Of a stretch of 64,000 nt of DNA, positions 8,182 through 15,284 are shown one piece after another (the first letter of the stretch is position 1; every line of letters begins with the position of its first letter). Location of the stretch: positions 4,154,001-4,218,000 of the forward strand of contig NZ_CP009754.1 in assembly GCF_000772045.1 (NCBI RefSeq), given 5' to 3'. Under the pieces are notes generated by a model, which had not been told where the DNA came from, searched no databases, and saw only the letters and a list, made by a program, of their open reading frames with translations. A program made the translations under genes and the position numbers. The DNA comes from Streptomyces sp. CCM_MD2014 (GTDB taxonomy: Bacteria > Actinomycetota > Actinomycetes > Streptomycetales > Streptomycetaceae).

Positions 8182-8213
8182 TTCGACATGTGTCAACATA
8201 GACGTATGTCGAA
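8182..8213. promoter_or_regulatory. Probable ArsR operator over the arsR start
   Basis: Arms TTCGACAT (8182-8189) and ATGTCGAA (8206-8213) are perfect inverted repeats around the core GTCAACATAGAC (8192-8203). Length and core position are the same as at 7019-7050. The right arm includes the arsR start codon, so bound repressor would cover the start site: classic autoregulation. Confidence 0.65.
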
Positions 8214-8574
8214 TGCCAAGGCACTGTCGCTGCTGGAACGATCCGAGGCCCCCGTCGCCGCGGTGCCGTGCTGCCCGCCGTTGAGCGAGCGTCCCTTCAC
8301 CGCCGAGGAGGCCGAGCGCACCGCCCGTATGTTCAAGGCGCTCGGCGACCCCGTGCGGCTGCGGCTGTTCTCGGCCGTCGCCTCGCACCAGGGCGGCGAG
8401 GCGTGCGTGTGCGACATCTCCGACGTCGGTGTCTCGCAGCCGACCGTCTCCCACCACCTCAAGAAACTCAAGGAGGCCGGCCTGCTCACGTCCGAGCGGC
8501 GCGGCACCTGGGTCTACTACCGGGTCGAGCCGTCGGTACTGGCGGCGATGGGACAACTGCTGGCCGTTCGGTAG
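8206..8574 (+). CDS. arsR: ArsR/SmtB metalloregulator 1
   Basis: A 122-residue winged-helix repressor. The recognition helix reads VSQPTVSHHLKKLKEAGLL. Two cysteine pairs, C22-C23 near the N-terminus and C67/C69 in the ACVCDI motif before the DNA-binding helix, match the thiolate As(III)/Sb(III) or Cd(II) sensing sites of this family. The ATG at 8206 lies inside its own operator. An in-frame ATG at 8188 is less likely because translation would start within the left arm. The mRNA may be leaderless. Confidence 0.87.
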   Translation: MSNAKALSLLERSEAPVAAVPCCPPLSERPFTAEEAERTARMFKALGDPVRLRLFSAVASHQGGEACVCDISDVGVSQPTVSHHLKKLKEAGLLTSERRGTWVYYRVEPSVLAAMGQLLAVR

Positions 8575-8584
8575 CGCACGCGGA

Positions 8585-9649
8585 TCACCTTGCACCTTCG
8601 AGAAGCCCGGCGATCTCCCGCGCTGCGTCGCGGGCCGGCCGTCCGACGCCGATGAGCGTGGCGGAGGCGGGGCCCGTCCAGTCTCCGTATCCGAGGAGGT
8701 GCAGCCGGGGGTCCGCCACTGCACGCGTGCCCTGGGTGGGGATGTGGCCGCGCGGGCCGCGCGGGCCCAGGGGTGACAGGTGGGAGAGGGCAGGCCGGAA
8801 GCCGGTGCACCAGATCACCACGTCGGCGGGCGCTCGCGTGCCGTCGACCCAGGCGACGCCGTCGCGGTCGAGGCGGGCGAACATGGGTGACGCTTTGAGC
8901 CGCCCGGCGTCCCGGGCCTCGCGCACGGGCGGTACGGCGACGATGTCCCCCAGCGAGGCGACGCCTCCGGTGTCGGTGCGGCCCTCGTCGAGGGCGCGAC
9001 GTCGGGCGGTGGCCGCGTCGAACAGGGCGCGGCCGTCGATGTCGTCGGCGAGGTACCGGGGCGGACGCCGGGTCACCCAGGTCAGTTCGGTGTCGTGGGC
9101 GAGGTCGGCGGCGATCTGCGCGCCGGAGTTGCCGCCCCCGACGACGATCACGCGTTGGCCCGCGAATTCCCGCGGTCCGCGGTACGAGACGGTGTGCAGT
9201 TGCCTGCCCTGGAAGTCGCCGCGGCCGGGGACGGCGGGGAGGAAGGGACGCCACCAAGTGCCGGTCGCGCTGATCACCGCGCGTGTGTACCACGGGCCGG
9301 AGTCGGTCTCCACTCGCAGCAGCCGGCTGTCGGCGTGCACGCCGATCACCCGGACGGGTCGCTGCACCGGGAGGTCGTATCGCTTCTCGTAGTCGCTCAG
9401 GTAGGCGACCAGGTGCCCGGCGTCCGGGTACTCCTGGCCCGACTGCGGCGGCATGAGGCGGCCGGGGAGCGAGGAGAAGGCTGCCGGGGAGAACAGATGG
9501 AGCGAGTCCCAGGTGTGCTGCCAGGCCCCGCCCGGGGTGGCCTGGGCGTCGAGGACAACGAAGTCGAGGCCCAGGCGGCGCAGGTGGTAGCCGGCGGCGA
9601 GCCCTGCCTGACCGCCGCCGATCACCACCACGTCGGAGTGCTGTGTCAT
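8585..9649 (-). CDS. arsO: ArsO-family flavin-containing monooxygenase, second copy
   Basis: A 354-residue homologue of the gene at 7084. The FAD motif is VVVIGGGQAGLAAGYHL, SLHLFSPAAFSSLPGR follows, and the NAD(P)H motif is VIVVGGGNSGAQIA. A WCTGFRPALSHL motif and VGRPARDAAREIA end the protein. It is the last gene of the minus-strand run arsR2-acr3-arsO and starts 58 bases after the acr3 stop. Its substrate is unproven. Having two divergent ArsO copies in one locus suggests different reactions or the merging of two ars operons. Confidence 0.82.
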   Translation of the reverse strand: MTQHSDVVVIGGGQAGLAAGYHLRRLGLDFVVLDAQATPGGAWQHTWDSLHLFSPAAFSSLPGRLMPPQSGQEYPDAGHLVAYLSDYEKRYDLPVQRPVRVIGVHADSRLLRVETDSGPWYTRAVISATGTWWRPFLPAVPGRGDFQGRQLHTVSYRGPREFAGQRVIVVGGGNSGAQIAADLAHDTELTWVTRRPPRYLADDIDGRALFDAATARRRALDEGRTDTGGVASLGDIVAVPPVREARDAGRLKASPMFARLDRDGVAWVDGTRAPADVVIWCTGFRPALSHLSPLGPRGPRGHIPTQGTRAVADPRLHLLGYGDWTGPASATLIGVGRPARDAAREIAGLLEGAR

Positions 9650-9707
9650 GCCGCCTGCGCCGCCGCGCACGTGATGGACCGGACGGTGCGGGCCGTGAGG
9701 CAATGCA

Positions 9708-10817
9708 TCAGTAGCCTCTGCCCTCGGTGGTCGGAGCGGACGGGGTGAACTTCTTGCGCCAGGCCAGCGAAACATAGACGAGGCCGATCAGGACGGGTAC
9801 CTCGATGAGCGGACCCACCACGCCGGACAGGGCCTGGCCGGAGGTGACACCGAAAGTGGCGATGGCGACGGCGATGGCCAGCTCGAAGTTGTTGCCGGCG
9901 GCGGTGAAGGCGAGGGTGGCCGTCCGGTCGTAGGCGAGGCCGATCGCCTTGCCCAGCAGGAAGGTGCCGAAGAACATGACCGCGAAGTACACCAGCAGCG
10001 GCAGCGCGATGCGGACCACGTCCAGCGGCTGCGAGGTGATGGTCCTGCCCTGCAGGGCGAACAGGATGACGATCGTGAACAGCAGGCCGTAGAGCGCCCA
10101 CGGACCGATCCTCGGCAGGAAGCGGGACTCGTACTTCTCGCGGCCGAGCCTCTTCTCGCCGATGCGGCGGGTGAGGAAGCCCGCGAGCAGTGGAACACCG
10201 AGGAAGATGACGACGTTCAGGGCGATCTTCCACATGGAGATGTCCAGGCGTTCGCCGTCGCCCAGACCCAGCCAGCCGGGCAGCAGGTCGAGGTAGAACC
10301 AGCCGAGCAGACCGAACGCCAGGACCTGGAAAACGGAGTTGAGGGCGACGAGTACGGCGGCGGCCTCGCGGTCGCCGCAGGCGAGGTCGTTCCAGATGAT
10401 GACCATGGCGATGCAGCGGGCCAGGCCGACGATGATCAGGCCGGTGCGGTACTCGGGCAGGTCCGGCAGGAAGATCCAGGCGAGCGCGAACATCACCGCC
10501 GGGCCGACGATCCAGTTGATCACCAACGACGAGGCCATGAGCCTGCGATCGCCGGTAACGGCGTCGAGCCTGTCGTAGCGGACCTTGGCCAGGACCGGAT
10601 ACATCATGACCAGCAGGCCGACGGCGATCGGCAAGGAGATGCCGCCGATCTCGACCCTGGCAAGGGCGTCGTCCAGACCCGAGATGGCTCGGCCCAGGCC
10701 GAGGCCGATGGCCATGGCGATGAGGATCCAGACGGCGAGGAAGCGGTCGAGCGTCGACAACTTCGCGACGACGGAGGGCTCCTCGGTGGTCGTCGCGGGG
10801 GCTTCGGTGCGGGTCAC
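9708..10817 (-). CDS. acr3: ACR3-family arsenite efflux permease
   Basis: A 369-residue membrane protein with about ten hydrophobic segments. Family motifs include GLARCIAMVIIWNDLACGD, where the TM4 cysteine needed for arsenite transport is visible, and the TAAGNNFELAIAVAIATFG segment near TM9. ACR3 carriers expel As(III) using the proton motive force. The GTG at 10817 overlaps the arsR2 stop as GTGA, so the two are translationally coupled. A second arsenite-linked gene, arsO, follows. Confidence 0.92.
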   Translation of the reverse strand: MTRTEAPATTTEEPSVVAKLSTLDRFLAVWILIAMAIGLGLGRAISGLDDALARVEIGGISLPIAVGLLVMMYPVLAKVRYDRLDAVTGDRRLMASSLVINWIVGPAVMFALAWIFLPDLPEYRTGLIIVGLARCIAMVIIWNDLACGDREAAAVLVALNSVFQVLAFGLLGWFYLDLLPGWLGLGDGERLDISMWKIALNVVIFLGVPLLAGFLTRRIGEKRLGREKYESRFLPRIGPWALYGLLFTIVILFALQGRTITSQPLDVVRIALPLLVYFAVMFFGTFLLGKAIGLAYDRTATLAFTAAGNNFELAIAVAIATFGVTSGQALSGVVGPLIEVPVLIGLVYVSLAWRKKFTPSAPTTEGRGY

Positions 10818-11122
10818 GGACAGGCCCTCTTGTTCTCGACGGCGTTGCGTGCGGAGTCGGCCAGGTCGGCGAACTGGCCGGCGAGCGAGGCGATGACGTC
10901 CGGGCGGAGCCTGTAGTACGTGTAGCGGCCGCACGGCTCGGTTTCGACGACGCCGGCCTCGCGCAGCACTCTCAGGTGGTTGGAGAGGTTGGTCTGCCGG
11001 GCACCGGTCTCCTCCACGAGGTGGGTGGTGCACAGCGTCTCTTTGGCGAGCAGGGTCACGATCCGCAGCCTGAGCGGGTCCGCCAGGACCCGGATCAGGT
11101 CAGTGTCGACTGACGTCATCAT
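10814..11122 (-). CDS. arsR: ArsR/SmtB metalloregulator 2
   Basis: A 102-residue winged-helix repressor with the recognition helix ARQTNLSNHLRVLREAGVV. Cysteines are C31 (TLCTTHL), C64 (TEPCGRY) and C101 near the end. It lacks the CxC motif of the first ArsR and fits the ArsR type usually paired with ACR3, so metal binding must use other thiols. Two adjacent ATG codons (11122 and 11119) could start it. It is the first gene of the acr3 operon. Confidence 0.87.
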   Translation of the reverse strand: MMTSVDTDLIRVLADPLRLRIVTLLAKETLCTTHLVEETGARQTNLSNHLRVLREAGVVETEPCGRYTYYRLRPDVIASLAGQFADLADSARNAVENKRACP

Positions 11123-11123
11123 G

Positions 11124-11145
11124 CACTGATACTCTCACATCAGTG
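11124..11145. promoter_or_regulatory. Inverted repeat upstream of arsR2 / arsC
   Basis: CACTGAT (11124-11130) and ATCAGTG (11139-11145) are perfect arms around 8 bases. Further CAGT half-sites continue through GTGACTGACA to 11155. It sits directly before the arsR2 start and 70 bases from arsC, so it probably governs both directions. The sequence is unlike the TTCGA operators, in line with two repressors of different specificity. Confidence 0.6.
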
Positions 11146-11214
11146 GTGACTGACACCATCGGGCGCTGATGCCATGCGCGCCTGATGCCGTCTCAAGACA
11201 AGAGAGACCTCCTG

Positions 11215-11628
11215 ATGCCCGACAAGCCTTCCGTGCTGTTCGTCTGCGTCCACAACGCCGGCCGCTCGCAGATGGCAGCCGCGTGGCTGACCCACCTGGC
11301 CGGGGATCGCGTCGAGGTCCGTTCCGCCGGATCCAACCCGGGCGAGAACGTCAACCCGGCCGCCGTCGAGGCGATGCGCGAGGTCGGTGTCGACATCTCC
11401 GCCGAGGTGCCAAAGATGCTGACCGTGGACGCGGTCAAGGAGTCCGACGTCTGCATCACCATGGGCTGTGGCGACACGTGCCCGGTCTTCCCGGGCAAGC
11501 GCTACTTGGACTGGCAGTTGGAGGACCCGGCCGGCCAGGGCGTCGAAGCCGTCCGCCCGATCCGCGACGAGATCAAGGTGCTGGTCGAGGGCCTGATCAA
11601 GGAGATCGCGCCAGAGCCGCAGTCATGA
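11215..11628 (+). CDS. arsC: Arsenate reductase, LMW-phosphatase fold
   Basis: A 137-residue cytoplasmic enzyme that reduces As(V) to As(III) for export by ACR3. The P-loop CVHNAGRS (C11-x5-R17) is complete. Other cysteines are C80, C85 and C89 in the VCITMGCGDTCPVFPG segment, as in actinobacterial ArsC proteins that draw electrons from thioredoxin or mycothiol/mycoredoxin. Which donor is used cannot be read here. The ATG at 11215 is preferred over one at 11185 because AGAGAGACC precedes it and the P-loop then sits at the usual distance. Confidence 0.93.
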   Translation: MPDKPSVLFVCVHNAGRSQMAAAWLTHLAGDRVEVRSAGSNPGENVNPAAVEAMREVGVDISAEVPKMLTVDAVKESDVCITMGCGDTCPVFPGKRYLDWQLEDPAGQGVEAVRPIRDEIKVLVEGLIKEIAPEPQS

Positions 11629-11679
11629 GCAACGCCCGCAGCCCGCGCTCGGACCGACCACGGCCTCACGACAGATCGC

Positions 11680-11910
11680 CTACTTGAGCCGGCGTACACA
11701 CCTCGGAGCATCCACGGCCCCGGGGCACCGATAGCGCGCAGCGCAGCAACCAACCCGTCGGCCTTCCCCACCACCGATACTCGACAAAACCTCGGTCCAG
11801 GCTCGCATCACGTCGCCGAAGTCCAGCAACAGCCCCCGGACCTGCCGGAGCAGAACGCGCAGGACCACAACACCCGCGACGCCTCCGAGCCCCATCCCGA
11901 TCCACCACAT
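11680..11910 (-). CDS. Small protein with an N-terminal membrane segment, unknown
   Basis: A 76-residue open frame starting MWWIGMGLGGVAGVVVLRVLL, one hydrophobic helix, followed by an amphipathic DFGDVMRAWTEVL stretch and a Cys/Arg tail. The start is supported by GAGGAGG 6 bases upstream, a near-perfect ribosome site, which is the main reason to call it a gene. The tail after about residue 50 looks poorly conserved and a frameshift there cannot be excluded. It lies next to the att-like sequence and may be element cargo. Confidence 0.45.
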   Translation of the reverse strand: MWWIGMGLGGVAGVVVLRVLLRQVRGLLLDFGDVMRAWTEVLSSIGGGEGRRVGCCAARYRCPGAVDAPRCVRRLK

Positions 11911-12070
11911 CGGCCGCCTCCTCGCCCAGAACCCCAGGCTGCCTGCGGCGAAGATCGAAGTCTGTGCCCAAAGAGACGCTTTTTGTGATCTTGGCATCCT
12001 CGGTTAGGGGTGTGCACACGCAAGTCACCGTGGCAGCGGTGCTCCCCCGCCAGGCATTCCTCATCACCAA

Positions 12071-12128
12071 GTGCCCAGCGGCCCTCCGCGAAGCAGCGCC
12101 GACCAGCCTCGTGCCCACAGCGTGCCCA
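12071..12128 (+). repeat. Three GTGCCCA repeats, possible integrase arm sites
   Basis: GTGCCCA occurs at 12071-12077, 12111-12117 and 12122-12128, the last two as CGTGCCCA 11 bases apart. They lie about 100-160 bases from the tRNA-Gly core at 12228, the usual place for arm-type sites of tyrosine integrases in an attP. No integrase gene is left. The rest of 11911-12227 shows no convincing gene. Confidence 0.35.
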
Positions 12129-12227
12129 TACGACCGGACAACAACGGTAAACAGCGGCGCGGAACAGGTAGCCGAAAACGCGCTCCAGAATACGTAGCCG
12201 CAGGTGAGAGGTGATCTCACCCGTGAA

Positions 12228-12281
12228 GCGCCGTCGCTTCCCAAGCTGAGAGCGCGAGTTCGATTCTCGTCACCCGCTCCA
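12228..12281 (+). repeat. att-like copy 1: 3' half of tRNA-Gly(CCC)
   Basis: From the anticodon loop (GCTTCCCAAGCT) through the variable region, an intact T-arm (GCGAG-TTCGATT-CTCGT) and the acceptor strand CACCCGCTCCA, this matches the 3' half of a Streptomyces tRNA-Gly with anticodon CCC. The 5' anticodon-stem strand, D-arm and 5' acceptor strand are missing, so it is not a functional tRNA. Integrase core sites often begin in the anticodon loop. The first 23 bases are identical to copy 2 at 17602. Confidence 0.75.
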
Positions 12282-12288
12282 TAGAGAA

Positions 12289-12311
12289 GGCCCAGGTCGA
12301 TGACCTGGGCC
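12289..12311 (+). terminator. Hairpin after att-like copy 1
   Basis: GGCCCAGGTC and GACCTGGGCC pair perfectly (10 bp) around GAT, seven bases after the tRNA 3' end. Such hairpins commonly follow Streptomyces tRNA genes, so the whole 3' flank of the tRNA was carried along. A very similar hairpin follows copy 2. Confidence 0.8.
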
Positions 12312-12471
12312 TCGGTCGTTTCCGGACCGCGCCATGCCAGGCCGCTCAGCAGGCGCTCCACGACCTCCGGTTCCGGCCCCGGTGTCATAGGTATGGGGCA
12401 GGCTGGTCCGGGCAGACGCCGGCCCCTCATCCACAGGGGCCGGCGAGGAACCTTCTGGAGGGGGCGCCGGC

Positions 12472-13734
12472 ATGCCGAAGGTCTCGAAGGGGCGGCGCGT
12501 GGGGCAGGCTGCCGTGAACGCGTTGCGCACCCTGCTTGAAGACCACGACCACATCGTTCAAGAGATATCCGGGCAGAACGACTTCGGAGAGGATTTCTAC
12601 GTCACCTTCACCGACGGCGGACATCTCACGAGCGACACGATCAAGGTCCAGGTCAAGGGCGGGAGTAGCTGGCGCCGAGGCAACGGCTACGCGGTGCCTG
12701 TCGACCAGCACGGTGACACCTGGGCGGACGGGAACATTCCTGTTTACTGCGTGGTGTACGACCCGGACACCACGCAACTGCACTGGGCGAACGCCACCCA
12801 ACAGCTCCGCCGGTCCGGTCCGCTGAGCCCCCCGCTTTTCATCGGCGTCAGCCCCAACGCTGTGCTGAACGACAACACTGTGCCCTTCTTCGTCGCCCAG
12901 GCCCGCCGCTACGTCGGACGCTTTCGGGGCCGTCAGGCGGTCCTGACCCACCTGAGCGAGATGTCCGGAGTGGAGTTCGATCCGACGGACCACGTCCTGC
13001 ACTTCGTCAACGGCGTCGATGAAGACCTCATCTTCTGGAAGCGCCCGGGGGACGCGCTGGCGACACTGCTGATGAGCGCGCACGGCTGGGAACCGCACCT
13101 CGTCAGTCTTGAGTCCCTGCTGCGCTCCGAGGTGACGCCGCCGGAGGGTGGAGACGGAGAGGGCAGTGATCCCGGTAGTCGGTGGGGCGACCCCGACCTG
13201 TCGACCGCCGGGGAACTGGGCCTGAACCGTGCCGAGATCATGTGGGCGGTCTCGTGCTTCGCCTCCACTCAGGAGGCGGACGAACCCACCGAGTGCGAGG
13301 GGTGCCCGAGTTGCACGGGCGAAGAACCGGTGGAGCACGGCAACATCGAGGCGGATGTGCTCCATGACTACGTCATCGCCCGAATCGTCGACCGGGTCGA
13401 ATCCGAGCCCGACCTGCTGAGACGGTCGATCCAAGCCATGCGCGAGGAAGCCGAACTCGATCCGGAGATCCTCAGCGAGCTCGGTCCACTCGAAGCCGAT
13501 GCAAGCGTCGTGCGCCAAGTGAACAAGCTGAGCCGGGCCAGGGTGACGAAGTCGACCGACATCGAACCGGAGGCATTTCGACTGGCCGTTCTTTACTTCA
13601 TCCACTGCATCTACATCGGTGGCCCCTCGCTCCCTCTCGACGAGCAAGTCCGCATCGTCTGGCGCGTGCCGGAGCCCGAGTCCATGCCCTTCCAGAGGGT
13701 TCGGAACGGTGAGGGTGCCGCTGCCCGGGCGTGA
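12472..13734 (+). CDS. DUF4365 nuclease-like protein with C-terminal cysteine cluster
   Basis: A 420-residue protein. Residues 10-150 match DUF4365, a PD-(D/E)XK nuclease-like domain: GQNDFGEDF gives D37, and the IKVQVKGG strand gives Q60-x-K62, with a beta-rich core between. The remaining 270 residues match nothing I know. They include an acidic linker, C262, a C275-x2-C278-x2-C281 cluster that could bind zinc or an Fe-S cluster, and a long alpha-helical region. GGAGG lies 10 bases before the ATG. DUF4365 proteins occur in genomic islands and defence loci. A role in cleaving foreign DNA is only inference. Confidence 0.72.
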   Translation: MPKVSKGRRVGQAAVNALRTLLEDHDHIVQEISGQNDFGEDFYVTFTDGGHLTSDTIKVQVKGGSSWRRGNGYAVPVDQHGDTWADGNIPVYCVVYDPDTTQLHWANATQQLRRSGPLSPPLFIGVSPNAVLNDNTVPFFVAQARRYVGRFRGRQAVLTHLSEMSGVEFDPTDHVLHFVNGVDEDLIFWKRPGDALATLLMSAHGWEPHLVSLESLLRSEVTPPEGGDGEGSDPGSRWGDPDLSTAGELGLNRAEIMWAVSCFASTQEADEPTECEGCPSCTGEEPVEHGNIEADVLHDYVIARIVDRVESEPDLLRRSIQAMREEAELDPEILSELGPLEADASVVRQVNKLSRARVTKSTDIEPEAFRLAVLYFIHCIYIGGPSLPLDEQVRIVWRVPEPESMPFQRVRNGEGAAARA

Positions 13735-13793
13735 CACGCCCCTGCCCGATGCCGACCACGCGGTCGTTCAGCCTGATCCGAGCACGTCGAGAG

Positions 13794-13830
13794 GGTGTCC
13801 CCCAGCCGGCCTGCTGCCGGGGGGAACACC
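13794..13830 (+). terminator. Hairpin after the DUF4365 gene
   Basis: GGTGTCCCCC (13794-13803) pairs with GGGGGAACACC (13820-13830) with one bulged A. Outer arms GTTCAGC (13766-13772) and GCTGAAC (13831-13837) extend the structure. It lies between the convergent DUF4365 and vapC genes and probably ends transcription of one or both. There is no U-tract, as is usual in streptomycetes. Confidence 0.4.
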
Positions 13831-13885
13831 GCTGAACCAGGGCCGAGTCCGCACGGCGAGCATCGCCCGCACAAGGCGTCGCGGC

Positions 13886-14284
13886 TCAGACCTTCTCCGC
13901 GCACAGGCGCGGATGCTCAGCAGTGAGCAGCCCGATGTCTTCCACGTCCGACGTCAGAATCGTCACCCGGCCGGGATGCTGCAAGGCGGTCGCGCACAGC
14001 ATGGCGTCGATGGCGTACTTGTGGCCGTGCAGCCCCGCTGCCCGCAGCAAGGCGGCGGCGGATTGCGCGACGGCTTGGGTCACCGGCTCGACGCTCAGGC
14101 GAGACAGGGTCCACTTCAGTGCGGCGTCGTTGATCTTCGGATGGATCACCTCGACCAACACTGCCGCCGAGGTGATCACGCGCAGGTCCGCGTCGCGAGC
14201 CGCCGTCACCCACTCATGGAGTTCCCGATCACGCTGTACGGCCCTTGCCAGGCCCTCGCTGTCCAGAACCAGGACACCGCTCAC
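13886..14284 (-). CDS. vapC: PIN-domain toxin, VapC type
   Basis: A 132-residue PIN-domain protein. The acidic metal-binding residues are visible: D8 (LVLDSEG), E45 (LVEVI), D93 (YAIDAML) and D113/D116 (TSDVEDI). VapC toxins cleave tRNA or rRNA when released from their antitoxin. The start codon overlaps the antitoxin stop as ATGA, the normal coupling of vapBC operons. The RNA target cannot be predicted. Confidence 0.85.
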   Translation of the reverse strand: MSGVLVLDSEGLARAVQRDRELHEWVTAARDADLRVITSAAVLVEVIHPKINDAALKWTLSRLSVEPVTQAVAQSAAALLRAAGLHGHKYAIDAMLCATALQHPGRVTILTSDVEDIGLLTAEHPRLCAEKV

Positions 14285-14562
14285 GCGGCCGCCCCGGCGT
14301 TCGTGGCGCCTGCGGTCAGCCGGGCACGCTTGACCGCCACGGCCTCGGGATCGGCCGGACCGTGCACCTTGTCGAAGTCCGCGATCAGCTCGTCCAGATT
14401 GTCGCGCTCGATCTGCCGCTGGGCGGCCTTCTCCAGGTAAGCCGAGACACCTCGCTTGCCGACCCGCTCACGGATGGCCTGCAGGGTTCCGGCGGTCAAG
14501 GTGACGGAGATACCGCTGGTGGGACCGTCACCGGGCGGGAAGTCAACGTCGTCGTCAGTCAT
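14281..14562 (-). CDS. Antitoxin of the PIN toxin, ribbon-helix-helix-like
   Basis: A 93-residue protein directly upstream of the PIN toxin. After an acidic lead, SGISVTLTAGTLQAIRERVGKRGVSAYLEKAAQRQIER fits a beta-strand followed by two helices, as in CopG/ribbon-helix-helix antitoxins. The C-terminal half is acidic then Ala-rich and would wrap the toxin. A palindrome over its start codon suggests autoregulation. The exact antitoxin family is not certain. Confidence 0.75.
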   Translation of the reverse strand: MTDDDVDFPPGDGPTSGISVTLTAGTLQAIRERVGKRGVSAYLEKAAQRQIERDNLDELIADFDKVHGPADPEAVAVKRARLTAGATNAGAAA

Positions 14563-14574
14563 ACTCCGAGTATG
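14560..14574. promoter_or_regulatory. Palindromic operator over the antitoxin start
   Basis: CATACTC-C-GAGTATG is a perfect 7-bp inverted repeat that includes the antitoxin start codon on the minus strand. An 11-base near-palindrome, CATTCGAAATG, follows at 14576-14586. This is the expected layout for antitoxin autorepression. Confidence 0.6.
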
Positions 14575-14806
14575 CCATTCGAAATGACATAACGGGCGAC
14601 GAGTTGCACCGCGCGGCGTTGATCGAATAACGGAGGACCCAGCACCAGGCGCTCGTGGACGCAGTGCGGCCGTCTCCTCGGTGGCGCCGGCCTAGCGCGC
14701 CCGGATCACGGTGCCCCGGGACGCGGTGGCCGACGTCGAAGGCAGACGCCTGAGGTCGCGGCACTGGTGTTGGAACACGAGCACGAGGCGGCTGTCCGGG
14801 CCCGCC

Positions 14807-15229
14807 TCAGGTTGTCGGGTCCCAGAGCCCGCCGGCTTCGCCGCGCGCGAGGTGCTCGGCGTAGACGCCGACCTTCCAAGTGATGACGGATCGGCACTCC
14901 TCCAGTGCCTGGATCTGCGCATCGACGCGCTGCCGGTGGGCGTCGAGCAGGCGCAGGCGTTCTGCCTCGTTGCCCGGCCCGTGACGTACCAGCTCGGCGA
15001 AGTGCTTGAGGTCGGCGAGCGGCATGCCCGATTCGCGGAGCTTGACGCAGATCAGCAGCCAGTCGACGTCGAAAGAGGTGTAGCGCCGTCTGCCGCCCGA
15101 CGTGCGCTGGACAGGCCCGACGAGCAGACCCTCACGCTCGTAGAAGCGCAGAGCGTGCACGCTCAGTCCCGTCCGCTCGGCCACCTCACCGATGCCAAGC
15201 GGCTGCTCGGCGGCTTCGGTGGTTGTCAT
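14807..15229 (-). CDS. MerR-family regulator
   Basis: A 140-residue MerR protein. The winged-helix motif IGEVAERTGLSVHALRFYEREGLL is at residues 10-35, followed by RTSGGRRRY and a coiled-coil dimerisation helix with a C-terminal effector region of about 60 residues. Only one cysteine-bearing stretch (ALEECRS) is present, so it is not an obvious metal sensor. It is closest in type to regulators of small-molecule oxidoreductases. The ATG at 15229 faces the SDR gene across a MerR-type promoter. The 244 bases before it (14563-14806) show no gene. Confidence 0.85.
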   Translation of the reverse strand: MTTTEAAEQPLGIGEVAERTGLSVHALRFYEREGLLVGPVQRTSGGRRRYTSFDVDWLLICVKLRESGMPLADLKHFAELVRHGPGNEAERLRLLDAHRQRVDAQIQALEECRSVITWKVGVYAEHLARGEAGGLWDPTT

Positions 15230-15246
15230 GTCGCTCGCTCCTGGAC

Positions 15247-15277
15247 TTGATCTAGACCTCGCTCTAGATCGTAGCGT
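15247..15277 (+). promoter_or_regulatory. MerR-type promoter with 19-bp spacer and operator
   Basis: TTGATC (15247-15252) and TAGCGT (15272-15277) are separated by 19 bp, the overlong spacer that MerR activators correct. The spacer region holds the perfect inverted repeat GATCTAGA (15249-15256) / TCTAGATC (15263-15270). The SDR start codon is 7 bases after the -10, so the transcript should be leaderless. Confidence 0.75.
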
Positions 15278-15284
15278 CCGAGGC

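Noticed and set aside
12228..12281. Complete tRNA-Gly gene
   Set aside because: The 5' acceptor strand, D-arm and 5' anticodon stem are missing; only the 3' half is present.
12427..13737. 436-codon open frame on the minus strand opposite the DUF4365 gene
   Set aside because: It is the mirror frame of a GC-rich gene, has low-complexity composition and no domain, while the plus strand shows a nuclease-like domain and a ribosome site.
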